5,627 bases of DNA from an uncultured Ruminococcus sp. (GCA_902782875.1 CACZPE010000061.1:1-5627); one strand, 5' to 3'. Counted from the first letter of the stretch, positions 1-5,617 are shown. Notes: generated by a model from the sequence alone, not told the origin. A program made the numbers and translations.

Positions 1-119
1 ACGGGCTGCTTTTCATCAAAAAGCTCCGCGGCGCGGCGGATCTCATCCGTCAGCTTATCGGCATATATGACCGCATACGGCGGGGTGTATTCGGGAGATA
101 TCATAAAGCTTACTTTCAT
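1..119 (-). CDS. LytTR-type transcriptional regulator, N-terminus (partial)
   Basis: An open minus-strand frame starts at ATG (119-117) and stays open for 39 codons to the window edge. A ribosome binding site (GAAAGG, complement of 129-134) lies 9 nt before the ATG. The protein begins MKVSFMISPEYTPPYAVIYA and continues with a charged helix (ADKLTDEIRRAAELF). This start is typical of small LytTR DNA-binding regulators of Firmicutes, in which a short N-terminal segment precedes the LytTR domain; that domain would lie outside the window. It is transcribed divergently from the phage head operon and has its own promoter at 151-179. It may be a host gene at the element's edge or a regulator tied to it. 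The reading frame and start are well supported. The family name rests on only 39 residues and is tentative. Confidence 0.6.
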   Translation of the reverse strand, partial: MKVSFMISPEYTPPYAVIYADKLTDEIRRAAELFDEKQP

Positions 120-150
120 CGGAATATTCCTTTCGTGCTTTGATGATACG

Positions 151-179
151 AGTATATCACAGTCGGGAGCGGCTGTAAA
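151..179 (-). promoter_or_regulatory. Sigma-A-type promoter of the divergent regulator gene
   Basis: Read on the minus strand, TTTACA (179-174) and TATACT (156-151) are separated by 17 bp, each one base away from the housekeeping consensus. The predicted transcript start near 144 leaves a short leader of about 25 nt carrying the ribosome binding site at 134-129. The position directly ahead of the minus-strand gene supports the call. None of the TTGC-N5-GCAA palindromes overlaps this promoter; the nearest begins at 248. Confidence 0.55.
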
Positions 180-247
180 GGCTTTTCGGGCAAGTGGCAG
201 GTTTTGCGTGGTAAGATGCATAGAAGCGAATATATGCTACAGTTGTA

Positions 248-260
248 TTGCATTATGCAA
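248..260. promoter_or_regulatory. Operator-like palindrome, site 1
   Basis: The sequence TTGCATTATGCAA is a perfect inverted repeat with 6-bp arms around one central base. It fits the shared TTGC-N5-GCAA core and is followed by AT, like site 2. Its centre (254) is 59 bp upstream of the centre of site 2 and about 110 bp upstream of the predicted head-operon transcript start. Confidence 0.55.
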
Positions 261-306
261 ATATCACAATAAACCGCCTGATTTTATGTGGATATCTCCA
301 AATAAT

Positions 307-319
307 TTGCAAAATGCAA
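307..319. promoter_or_regulatory. Operator-like palindrome, site 2
   Basis: This is the most extended copy of the TTGC-N5-GCAA core. The symmetry runs from 304 to 322, with 8-bp arms (AATTTGCA / TGCAAATT) around AAA. It ends a few bases upstream of the -35 element at 328, a place where a bound protein could either block or contact RNA polymerase. Confidence 0.65.
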
Positions 320-327
320 ATTCAGTC

Positions 328-356
328 TTGACAAGAATAATGCACTATGCTATTAT
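328..356 (+). promoter_or_regulatory. Consensus promoter of the head operon
   Basis: A perfect -35 hexamer TTGACA (328-333) is followed by a 17-bp spacer and the -10 hexamer TATTAT (351-356). The bases TGC directly before the -10 (348-350) give an extended -10. Transcription should start near 363, leaving a leader of about 100 nt before the small terminase. Palindromes 2 and 3 lie on either side of this promoter. A promoter this close to consensus would be strong unless repressed, which fits control by the palindrome-binding protein. Confidence 0.8.
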
Positions 357-369
357 ATGTACAACAGAT

Positions 370-382
370 TTGCACAAAGCAA
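370..382. promoter_or_regulatory. Operator-like palindrome, site 3
   Basis: TTGCACAAAGCAA matches the core, and the symmetry extends one base each side (TTTGC / GCAAA, 369-383). It starts about 7 bp downstream of the predicted transcript start. A protein bound here would be expected to block initiation or early elongation from the 328-356 promoter. Confidence 0.6.
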
Positions 383-430
383 AATGCAGGCGGCTTCACA
401 CAGGCTATGCGGATATTTATAGGTCTGTAT

Positions 431-443
431 TTGCGCAGCGCAA
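431..443. promoter_or_regulatory. Operator-like palindrome, site 4
   Basis: TTGCGCAGCGCAA matches the core with 6-bp arms around one central base. It ends 8 bp before the terminase ribosome binding site. In RNA it could also fold as a small TTGCG / CGCAA hairpin with a CAG loop, so it could act at either the DNA or the RNA level. Confidence 0.55.
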
Positions 444-462
444 TAACAAGAAAGGAGAGAGT

Positions 463-786
463 ATGAAAAAGATAACAAAGGAGCGTCTGCTCTCACAGCT
501 CTCTGCGGCGGCATTCGCGGACTTCACGAGATTTGTTGCTGTAGAGAGCGACGGAGAAATGCAGATACTGCGCGTGACCGATACCAGCAGGCTGTCACGC
601 TCTGACAGGGCGGCTGTTGCCGGTATAAAGGCGGGCACGAAGGGTATAGAGGTAAAGCTCTGCGACAAGCTGAAGGCCATTGAGATGATAGCAAGATTCA
701 CCGGCATATTCGGCGATACCGGGGAGGAGGACAGTCTGAAAATGCTGTTTGATTCACTCACAGGGGGCGATGATGACGCTGGATAA
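463..786 (+). CDS. Terminase small subunit, lacking the N-terminal DNA-binding domain
   Basis: This 107-aa protein probably recruits and regulates the large terminase during DNA packaging. ATG 463 is chosen because AAGGAG (452-457) precedes it by 5 nt. Residues 7-24 (ERLLSQLSAAAFADFTRF) resemble the helix that follows the helix-turn-helix in Terminase_2 (XtmA-like) proteins. Residues 44-84 carry the family's C-terminal pattern: SDRAAVAGIK, then GIEVKLCDKLKAIEMIARFTGIFG. Full-length relatives are generally around 150-180 aa, with a helix-turn-helix in the first 60-80 residues. Nothing like it occurs here or in the open frame upstream. The gene overlaps the large terminase by 14 bp, the usual terS-terL arrangement. 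It could be a shortened subunit that relies on another DNA-binding factor, or a remnant of a longer gene. Its role is inferred from homology by eye and position. Confidence 0.7.
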   Translation: MKKITKERLLSQLSAAAFADFTRFVAVESDGEMQILRVTDTSRLSRSDRAAVAGIKAGTKGIEVKLCDKLKAIEMIARFTGIFGDTGEEDSLKMLFDSLTGGDDDAG

Positions 787-1999
787 GCTCTTCACCGAAA
801 GGCAGAGAGAAGTATGGCAGAAGAGCATATATTCTCCGAAAAGGTGGAATATCTCAGTCGGGGCGGTGAGATCCGGAAAGACCTATCTTGATCTGTTCAG
901 GATACCATACCGCATAATGCACGCAGGAGAGGGAGGTATAGCGCTTATAGGCAACACCTGCGGAAGCCTGGAGAGGAATATACTCGCCCCGATGAGAAAG
1001 CTGTATACCGAAAAATACGTGGGCAGAGTCAGCGCCAACGGCAGGGTGAGACTATTCGGCAGAGAGTGCTTTGCGATGGGGGCGTACTGCGCAGCCTGTG
1101 CGGACAAGCTCAGGGGAATGAGCCTTGCGTACTGCTACGGGGATGAGATAACCACATGGAACGAAGCGGTATTCGATATGGTAAAGTCAAGACTGGACAA
1201 GCCCTGGTCGGTATTCGACGGCAGCTGCAACCCTGATTCGCCTTTTCACTGGTTCAGGCGGTTTCTTGACAGCGGTGCGGACGATATCGCGGAGGAGCAT
1301 TTCACGATAGACGACAACAGCAGACTGTCAAAGCAGTTTACCGATGCGCTCAGACGCGAATACAGAGGTACGGTATACTACGACAGATTCATACTCGGTC
1401 TGTGGAAATGCGCTGAGGGAAGCATATACCCTATGATCGCATCAGCGCCCCAGAGCTTTATTACAGAGGATACCGACGGCATAATATATGCGGACATGGG
1501 GGTGGATTTCGGCGGCAGCGGTTCAGCGACGGCATTTGCGCTGACGGGATATACCGCAGGATACAGGCGTATCATCACACTTGATGAATACTACACAAAA
1601 AGGCCCCTCACACCTGCTGAGCTGGAGCGTGACTTTACGGCATTCGTGCGCCGCGCGCTGGAAAAATACAGGCTCCGCGATATCTACTGCGACAGCGCGG
1701 AGCAGGTGCTCATAAGGGGGCTCAGAAACGCAGCGGCAAAAGAGCATCTGCCTGTGGAGGTACACAATGCCAGAAAGAGCTGTATAAACGAGAGGATACG
1801 TTTCTATACCGCGCTTGCGGGGTCGGGGAGATATTTCATCACAAGTGGATGTACGCATACCCTGGAAGCATTCTGTACGGCAGTGTGGAAAAACGACTCA
1901 AGGCTTGATGACGGCAGTACGAATATTGACAGTCTTGACGCACAGGAATACTCAACGGAACACAGGATGAAAGAGATACTTGACAGGATACAGGTATAA
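773..1999 (+). CDS. Terminase large subunit (packaging ATPase and nuclease)
   Basis: This protein (408 aa from ATG 773) is the motor that pumps DNA into the procapsid through the portal and cuts the concatemer. The N-terminal ATPase has a Walker A motif GAVRSGKT (residues 30-37), a Walker B ending in YGDE (Asp124, Glu125) and the NPDSPFHW motif (153-160). The C-terminal RNase H-like nuclease shows candidate metal-binding acids at Asp245 (VDFG), Asp307 (YCDSAEQ) and Asp386/Asp389 (NIDSLDAQEYS). All key residues appear present, and the length is usual for PBSX/XtmB-like terminases. GGGGG (763-767) lies 5 nt before ATG 773; ATG 770 is an alternative one codon earlier. It overlaps terS by 14 bp and probably the portal gene by about 20 bp. 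It acts in the cytoplasm, docked on the portal. Identification is secure; the exact Pfam terminase family is not. Confidence 0.93.
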   Translation: MTLDKLFTERQREVWQKSIYSPKRWNISVGAVRSGKTYLDLFRIPYRIMHAGEGGIALIGNTCGSLERNILAPMRKLYTEKYVGRVSANGRVRLFGRECFAMGAYCAACADKLRGMSLAYCYGDEITTWNEAVFDMVKSRLDKPWSVFDGSCNPDSPFHWFRRFLDSGADDIAEEHFTIDDNSRLSKQFTDALRREYRGTVYYDRFILGLWKCAEGSIYPMIASAPQSFITEDTDGIIYADMGVDFGGSGSATAFALTGYTAGYRRIITLDEYYTKRPLTPAELERDFTAFVRRALEKYRLRDIYCDSAEQVLIRGLRNAAAKEHLPVEVHNARKSCINERIRFYTALAGSGRYFITSGCTHTLEAFCTAVWKNDSRLDDGSTNIDSLDAQEYSTEHRMKEILDRIQV

Positions 2000-3374
2000 A
2001 GGAGATGATGATACGGATATAACACTTGTCAGAAAGGCATTCGGAGAGCTGCCGCGGGGAACGGCGGAGCATTTCGGACGGATGGAGCTCTGGCGCGATA
2101 TCTATTCGGGTGAGCCGCCTTGGCAGTACGTGAAAAGATCGGGGCTTTACGGCAGAGGAGAACGCCGCATGGCTATGCTCGGCTGCGCAAAGGTGCTGTG
2201 TGACAGCCTTGCGGCGCTGACCTTCGGAACGCAGGCGGATATATACTGCACCGACGAGAGACAGAGAGAGTTCATACTGGCTGTACTGCAGAAAAACAGC
2301 TTCTGGGAGAATATGCCCTCGTTCCTGAGCCGCGCCTATGCCCTCGGCGGAGGGGTGCTGAGGGTATACACGGACGGTGAGGATATACACACGGACTTTA
2401 CCGATGCAGATCAGTTCATACCGCTGAGTACGTCATACGGTGCGGTGGACGGCGGTATATTCTGCGGTACGGTGTATTCGCACGGGCAGAGATATACTCT
2501 CATAGAAAAGCACGAGGACGGCAGAGTAGAAAGATATCTTGCAGACAGCAGGGGAAAACAGGCGGACTGCGAAGCTGTGACGGGACTTGAGGATAGTGAC
2601 GAATACGGCGAAGGCACGGGCTTTGCCTGCTTCAGACCGTCAGTGACAAATCCCGACGGACAGTCGCTGTACGGCATGAGCGTGATAGAGGGATGTATGG
2701 ACACGCTCAAGGCGATAGACACGGTGTTTGACAGCTTCACAAGGGAATTCATACTCGGCAGGAAGAGGATAATAGTCCCGTCATCGTGCATACGCACTGT
2801 GGTCGATCCCGAGACAGGCAGGGTAAGCAGATACTTTGACACCGATGATGAGGTGTATCAGGCGCTCAAATGCGATGAGGACAGGGACCTGAAGATAACC
2901 GACAACACAGCGGAGCTGCGTGTGACAGAGCACAGGGATGCGCTCAACACACTTCTCGATGTGCTGTGCTTTCAGACAGGGCTGTCGTCGGGCACGCTGT
3001 CATTCACCGCAGGAGGACTGAAGACCGCTGCAGAAGTAAAAAGCATGGAGCAGCGCACCGAGATCACGATGCAGCAGAACCGCGCCCTGGCTGCAGAGCT
3101 TATAGAGCGTGCGGCGGTACTGATATCGGAATGCGGCAGGCGCACAGGGGTGCTTGATGAAATATCCCCTGTGAGAGTGGTATTTGCCGACACCCAGACT
3201 CTTGACAGGGAAAAGACCGCCAATGAGAACATAAGGCTCTATGAAGCAGGCCTCAGAAGCCGTACTCATGCGGTGATGGAGATAAACGACTGCTCTGCGG
3301 AGGAGGCGCGCAGGGAAGAGAAACTCATAGACGATGAAAGGAGATATGACAATGAACGAAGAGATGATAAATGA
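1980..3374 (+). CDS. Portal protein (SPP1 gp6-like)
   Basis: The portal is a ring at one capsid vertex through which DNA enters and leaves, and to which terminase and then the connectors bind. From TTG 1980 it is 464 aa, a normal length. Family features include the N-terminal LWRDIYSGEPPW stretch (37-48), AKVLCDSLAALTFG (70-83), and RAYALGGGVLRVYTDG (118-133) followed by a DADQFIPLS stretch. The C-terminal third carries a glutamine-rich helix and a tail with SAEEARREEKLIDDERR, typical of Gp6-type portals. The start is uncertain. The strong AAAGGAG at 1998-2004 precedes ATGATG in a different frame that ends at once, while the portal frame offers only TTG 1980, non-standard codons such as ACG 2013 or ATA 2019, or ATG 2082, which would remove the conserved N-terminus. 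The 3' end overlaps the next gene by 23 bp. Confidence 0.88.
   Translation: MTGYRYKGDDDTDITLVRKAFGELPRGTAEHFGRMELWRDIYSGEPPWQYVKRSGLYGRGERRMAMLGCAKVLCDSLAALTFGTQADIYCTDERQREFILAVLQKNSFWENMPSFLSRAYALGGGVLRVYTDGEDIHTDFTDADQFIPLSTSYGAVDGGIFCGTVYSHGQRYTLIEKHEDGRVERYLADSRGKQADCEAVTGLEDSDEYGEGTGFACFRPSVTNPDGQSLYGMSVIEGCMDTLKAIDTVFDSFTREFILGRKRIIVPSSCIRTVVDPETGRVSRYFDTDDEVYQALKCDEDRDLKITDNTAELRVTEHRDALNTLLDVLCFQTGLSSGTLSFTAGGLKTAAEVKSMEQRTEITMQQNRALAAELIERAAVLISECGRRTGVLDEISPVRVVFADTQTLDREKTANENIRLYEAGLRSRTHAVMEINDCSAEEARREEKLIDDERRYDNERRDDK
1998..2022 (+). promoter_or_regulatory. Strong ribosome binding site with a five-codon out-of-frame mini-ORF
   Basis: AAAGGAG (1998-2004) is the best ribosome binding site near the portal start, but the ATG directly after it (2005) opens a mini-ORF, MMIRI, that stops at TAA 2020-2022. 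It is not in the portal frame. The 0-nt spacing to ATG 2005 and 3-nt spacing to ATG 2008 are too short for efficient initiation, whereas ACG 2013 in the portal frame has an ideal 8-nt spacing. It may be a translation-control element, a pointer to a rare start codon, or the trace of a one-base indel. Confidence 0.4.
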
Positions 3375-3681
3375 CAGCGAGCTTACAGATGAGGAGCTTG
3401 CGGGACAGAAGCTCTGCGAGGAAAACCGCAGACTGCGGGAGGCACTTTTCTGTGCGGTGAGGGGGATACCCGAGGAGTACAGGGAGGATATGGCTCTTCT
3501 TGCAAGGAGCAGGGCGGAGAAAAACGGCACCGATTTTGAAAGTGCGGCGGATGAGGTCTTTGAAAGATACCGCCGTGTGATGAACCGCCGCTCGGGGACC
3601 CGGATGGAAAGGATCAGAAACAATGATACAGCCCTTCGCCGCGCGTTCGGGCTTGATACCGATACTTCCGCGAACGGCTGA
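3352..3681 (+). CDS. Small scaffold-like head protein
   Basis: This 109-aa, highly charged protein lies between portal and capsid genes, where many phages of this layout encode the scaffold that guides capsid assembly. Its acidic N-terminus (MNEEMINDSELTDEELAG) leads into a helix (residues 20-35) and a GIPEEYREDMALLARSR segment. DFESAADEVFERYR then recalls the C-terminal part of phage scaffold proteins. Residues 73-100 are Arg-rich, which could contact coat protein. Full scaffolds in related phages are often around 150-220 aa, so this one is short. ATG 3352 has AAAGGAG (3337-3343) 8 nt upstream, better than ATG 3334 or 3346, and it overlaps the portal gene by 23 bp. No Ser-His-Asp protease pattern is visible. 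The scaffold role is inferred from position and faint similarity. Confidence 0.5.
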   Translation: MNEEMINDSELTDEELAGQKLCEENRRLREALFCAVRGIPEEYREDMALLARSRAEKNGTDFESAADEVFERYRRVMNRRSGTRMERIRNNDTALRRAFGLDTDTSANG

Positions 3682-3700
3682 TATGAAAGGAGAATGATAT

Positions 3701-4570
3701 ATGAACAGAATAATGCTTGCTTCAAGATACTCGGACCTTATGAATGATCTGTACGCTCAGAGCGCAAAGACTGCGGTGCTTGAATCCGATGCGGCTCTTG
3801 CAAGAGAGGGGGCAAATGCAAATGAGATCGTAGTACCTTCTCTCAGTATGGATGGTCTTGCTGATTATTCGAGAAATGACGGCTATGTAAAGGGCAGCGT
3901 CACTCTGACCTGGAGTACGGTGAGATTCAACTATGAGAGAGGCCGAATGTTTGAGGTGGACAGCATGGATGATGAGGAAACACAGAACATCGCCTTCGGC
4001 AGGCTCGCAGGGGAATTCCTGCGCACACAGGCTGTGCCCGAGCTGGATGCTTTCCGCTTTGCGCAGATAGCCTCGACAAACGGCATATCAAAGGTGCAGG
4101 GAACATTTACCGACGGCGAGGAGGTCATCGCTGCACTGCGTACTGCGGTCAGTGCCCTTGATGAGGCTGAGGTGCCCGATGAGGACAGGATACTGTTCAT
4201 ATCCCCGGAGGTCATGGGCATGATAGAGGATATGGATACGACAAAGTCAAGATCGGTGCTGTCATCATTTGCCGCAATAGTGAATGTGCCTGCAGGACGC
4301 TTTTTCACAGCGGTCACGCTCTATGACGGAACCTCCTCCGGTGAGGAGGACGGCGGCTTTGCAAAGGCGGCAAACGGCAAGGATATAAACTTCCTTATAG
4401 TACACAAGCCTGCGGTGCTCATGTTTACAAAGCATCTGCTCTCTAAGATAATCCCGCCCGAGAACAATCCCGATTCGGATGCATGGAGATATGCATACCG
4501 CAGCTACGGACTTTGCAGCGTGTTCAGAAACAAAACTGCAGGGATATATCTGCATCACAGGGCGACCTGA
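3701..4570 (+). CDS. Major capsid protein (HK97-fold type, predicted)
   Basis: The 289-aa product should form the icosahedral shell. The N-terminus (MNRIMLASRYSDLMNDLYAQ) is followed by an E-loop-like region around residues 40-85 (IVVPSLSMDGLADYSRNDGY, then GSVTLTWSTVRFNYERGRMF). The central part carries IAALRTAVSALDEAEVPDEDRILF and the C-terminus DAWRYAYRSYGLCSVFRNKTAGIYLHH. The ISPEVMGM segment and the closing YGL-NKTAGIYLHH pattern are characteristic of clostridial and bacillar prophage coat proteins predicted to have the HK97 fold. AAAGGAG (3686-3692) lies 8 nt before the ATG, fitting high expression. No long cleaved N-terminal delta domain is obvious, in line with the absence of a protease gene. 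A hairpin follows the stop codon. Identification rests on family pattern plus position after portal and scaffold. Confidence 0.85.
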   Translation: MNRIMLASRYSDLMNDLYAQSAKTAVLESDAALAREGANANEIVVPSLSMDGLADYSRNDGYVKGSVTLTWSTVRFNYERGRMFEVDSMDDEETQNIAFGRLAGEFLRTQAVPELDAFRFAQIASTNGISKVQGTFTDGEEVIAALRTAVSALDEAEVPDEDRILFISPEVMGMIEDMDTTKSRSVLSSFAAIVNVPAGRFFTAVTLYDGTSSGEEDGGFAKAANGKDINFLIVHKPAVLMFTKHLLSKIIPPENNPDSDAWRYAYRSYGLCSVFRNKTAGIYLHHRAT

Positions 4571-4579
4571 TCTGATACA

Positions 4580-4606
4580 GTGTGAAGCACTTTATGTGCT
4601 TCACAC
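4580..4606 (+). terminator. Perfect 11-bp hairpin after the capsid gene, without a T-tract
   Basis: GTGTGAAGCAC (4580-4590), loop TTTAT and GTGCTTCACAC (4596-4606) form a perfect stem ten bases after the capsid stop codon. No run of T follows (GATCACGG), so it is unlikely to be a full intrinsic terminator. It could stabilise the 3' end of an abundant capsid mRNA, act as a partial terminator or mark an RNA processing site. Any of these would lower expression of the downstream neck genes relative to capsid protein. Confidence 0.6.
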
Positions 4607-4638
4607 GATCACGGATAATATCATAAGGGGGGTATTAT

Positions 4639-4932
4639 ATGACAGACTACACTTATTACCGGGATGTGTTCGGCGGCAGATACGGTACGGAGATAGTGCC
4701 GTATCTCAGGCGGGCATATACTGTGATACGCGCCTGTATCACAGTGCCTGCGGATGACAGCATGATCGCCGACAGCGTATGCATACAGGCGGAGAATATG
4801 ATGGATGAAGGATATGACACAGTAAGACTCGGTTCGTTCTCCGCAAAGAGGGCGGAGAAAAGATATGTATGCACAGAGGCGATGATGAATCTTGAAAAGT
4901 ACGGGCTTCTGTACAGGGGAGGGATATCATGA
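4639..4932 (+). CDS. Head-tail connector, gp6-like adaptor
   Basis: This 97-aa protein is probably the adaptor ring that binds beneath the portal after packaging. It is mainly helical, starting MTDYTYYRDVFGGRYGTEIV, with a run of helix to residue 56. It ends with VRLGSFS and then ALL-helical MMNLEKYGLLYRGGIS; a connector of this type in Firmicutes phages commonly has a Gly-rich strand followed by a helix ending in GLLYRG. AAGGGGGG (4625-4632) lies 6 nt before the ATG. A 68-bp gap with the capsid hairpin precedes it, and the stop overlaps the next start as ATGA. Family by pattern; the role is supported by its position directly after the capsid gene. Confidence 0.75.
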   Translation: MTDYTYYRDVFGGRYGTEIVPYLRRAYTVIRACITVPADDSMIADSVCIQAENMMDEGYDTVRLGSFSAKRAEKRYVCTEAMMNLEKYGLLYRGGIS

Positions 4933-5276
4933 GGATACCGCGCGGACTGCTGACACACAGATGTATACTGAGAAAATACCGCACGGACAGAGATCTGCTG
5001 ACAAGAACGAGAGTGTCCGATCAGGAGCTCTCGGGGGTCAGGGTAATGCCGGAAGCTGTGCGTACCGGGGATGTGCGGCATACAAGAACTCAGCGCAGAG
5101 GGGTGCTATATTACGATGCTGTCTCAAGTCTTCCGACCGAGGCGGAATTCATTACAGATGGGCTTGACAGCGTTATAGTTTTCAGACAGCATGAATATCC
5201 CGTTACGGGAGCGGCATATTTCTATGACGACAAAGGCCTGCATCATATAGAGCTTTCGCTCGGGGGTGCGGTATGA
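4929..5276 (+). CDS. Minor capsid protein, head-closure type (Minor_capsid_1-like)
   Basis: The 115-aa product likely forms the next neck ring, which plugs the filled head and accepts the tail. It starts MRIPRGLLTHRCILRKYRTD, and the IPR-LL-H opening is typical of the phage minor capsid family I know as Minor_capsid_1 (PF10665). The middle has GVLYYDAVSSLP (residues 59-70), and the end has HEYPVTGAAYFYDDKGLHHI followed by ELSL, a closing strand pattern also typical of that family. The predicted fold is mostly beta. The start overlaps the connector stop (ATGA at 4929-4932), implying coupled translation; the upstream AGGGGAGGG stretch (4916-4924) can serve as ribosome binding site. Length is normal. 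The exact neck position is inferred from gene order. Confidence 0.7.
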   Translation: MRIPRGLLTHRCILRKYRTDRDLLTRTRVSDQELSGVRVMPEAVRTGDVRHTRTQRRGVLYYDAVSSLPTEAEFITDGLDSVIVFRQHEYPVTGAAYFYDDKGLHHIELSLGGAV

Positions 5277-5617
5277 CGGCACTGTACGGCGCAGCGGAGG
5301 TTATCGGGGAGATAAGGCGCATAACGGATACCTCTGCTGCGCTGAGGATAACAGGCGGAGAGATGTTCCCCGATCTTTCGGGGAATGCGCTCTGCAGAGT
5401 TGGTATAGAGGCATACTGCGACGGGGACAGCCCCGATGAGTGTCTTGCCGTGCTTGAGGATCTTGCCGCCGCTGCGCGGAGCTACAGTCCCGACAGCGGC
5501 ACATTCGGCGGGATATACCGCATAACGCCTGTAAGTGCGGCATATGCGGACAGGCGTGACAACGGATATATCCGTTTCTGTCAGCGCTTTGAGACTGTTT
5601 ACAAAGGGGGACTGTGA
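5273..5617 (+). CDS. Probable tail terminator / Minor_capsid_3-like protein
   Basis: This 114-aa protein probably caps the tail tube or joins tail to neck. The N-terminal helix (MTALYGAAEVIGEIRRITDT) is followed by a beta-rich stretch with VGIEAYCDGDSPDECLAVLE (residues 43-62), then a helix and alternating strands ending YIRFCQRFETVY. The DGDSP motif, followed by a helix and a closing strand that ends in a tyrosine, recalls Minor_capsid_3 and tail-terminator proteins of clostridial prophages. GGGGG (5262-5266) lies 6 nt before the ATG, which overlaps the previous stop as ATGA. In comparable operons another small gene (Minor_capsid_2 or HK97 gp10-like) usually sits between this gene and the previous one; it is absent here. 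Family assignment is tentative. Confidence 0.5.
   Translation: MTALYGAAEVIGEIRRITDTSAALRITGGEMFPDLSGNALCRVGIEAYCDGDSPDECLAVLEDLAAAARSYSPDSGTFGGIYRITPVSAAYADRRDNGYIRFCQRFETVYKGGL

Larger units (their letters stand above)
120..462. other. Divergent intergenic control region
   Basis: This 343-bp stretch lies between the minus-strand regulator and the small terminase gene. It holds the minus-strand promoter (151-179), the plus-strand promoter (328-356), four TTGC-N5-GCAA palindromes (248-443) and the terminase ribosome binding site (452-457). It is visibly richer in A and T than the genes to its right. The plus-strand frame of the terminase stays open back to about 67, but that extension overlaps the minus-strand gene and both promoters and does not read like a phage protein, so I treat the region as non-coding. 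I see no rRNA, tRNA or intrinsic terminator in it. Confidence 0.75.

Noticed and set aside
67..462. Upstream in-frame extension of the small terminase to about position 67
   Set aside because: It overlaps the minus-strand gene, both promoters and all four palindromes, has no good ribosome binding site and does not look like a helix-turn-helix or any phage protein. ATG 463 has a strong ribosome binding site.
1523..2390. Long minus-strand open frames inside the terminase and portal genes
   Set aside because: They lie opposite well-identified genes, have no convincing ribosome binding sites or family patterns and are explained as shadows of the coding frames.
2539..2551. Near match to the palindrome (TTGC-AGACA-GCAG), and another at 3500-3512
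   Set aside because: Each has one mismatch in eight defined bases and lies inside coding sequence; two such hits are expected by chance in several kilobases.
3000..3725. 241-codon minus-strand open frame opposite the portal end and scaffold-like gene
   Set aside because: The Ser-rich and Arg-rich composition is what the complement of charged coding sequence gives, and it overlaps three supported plus-strand genes.
4600..4619. Possible promoter before the connector gene (TTCACA and GATAAT)
   Set aside because: The two hexamers are only 8 bp apart, far from the required 17 or so, and the first is part of the hairpin.
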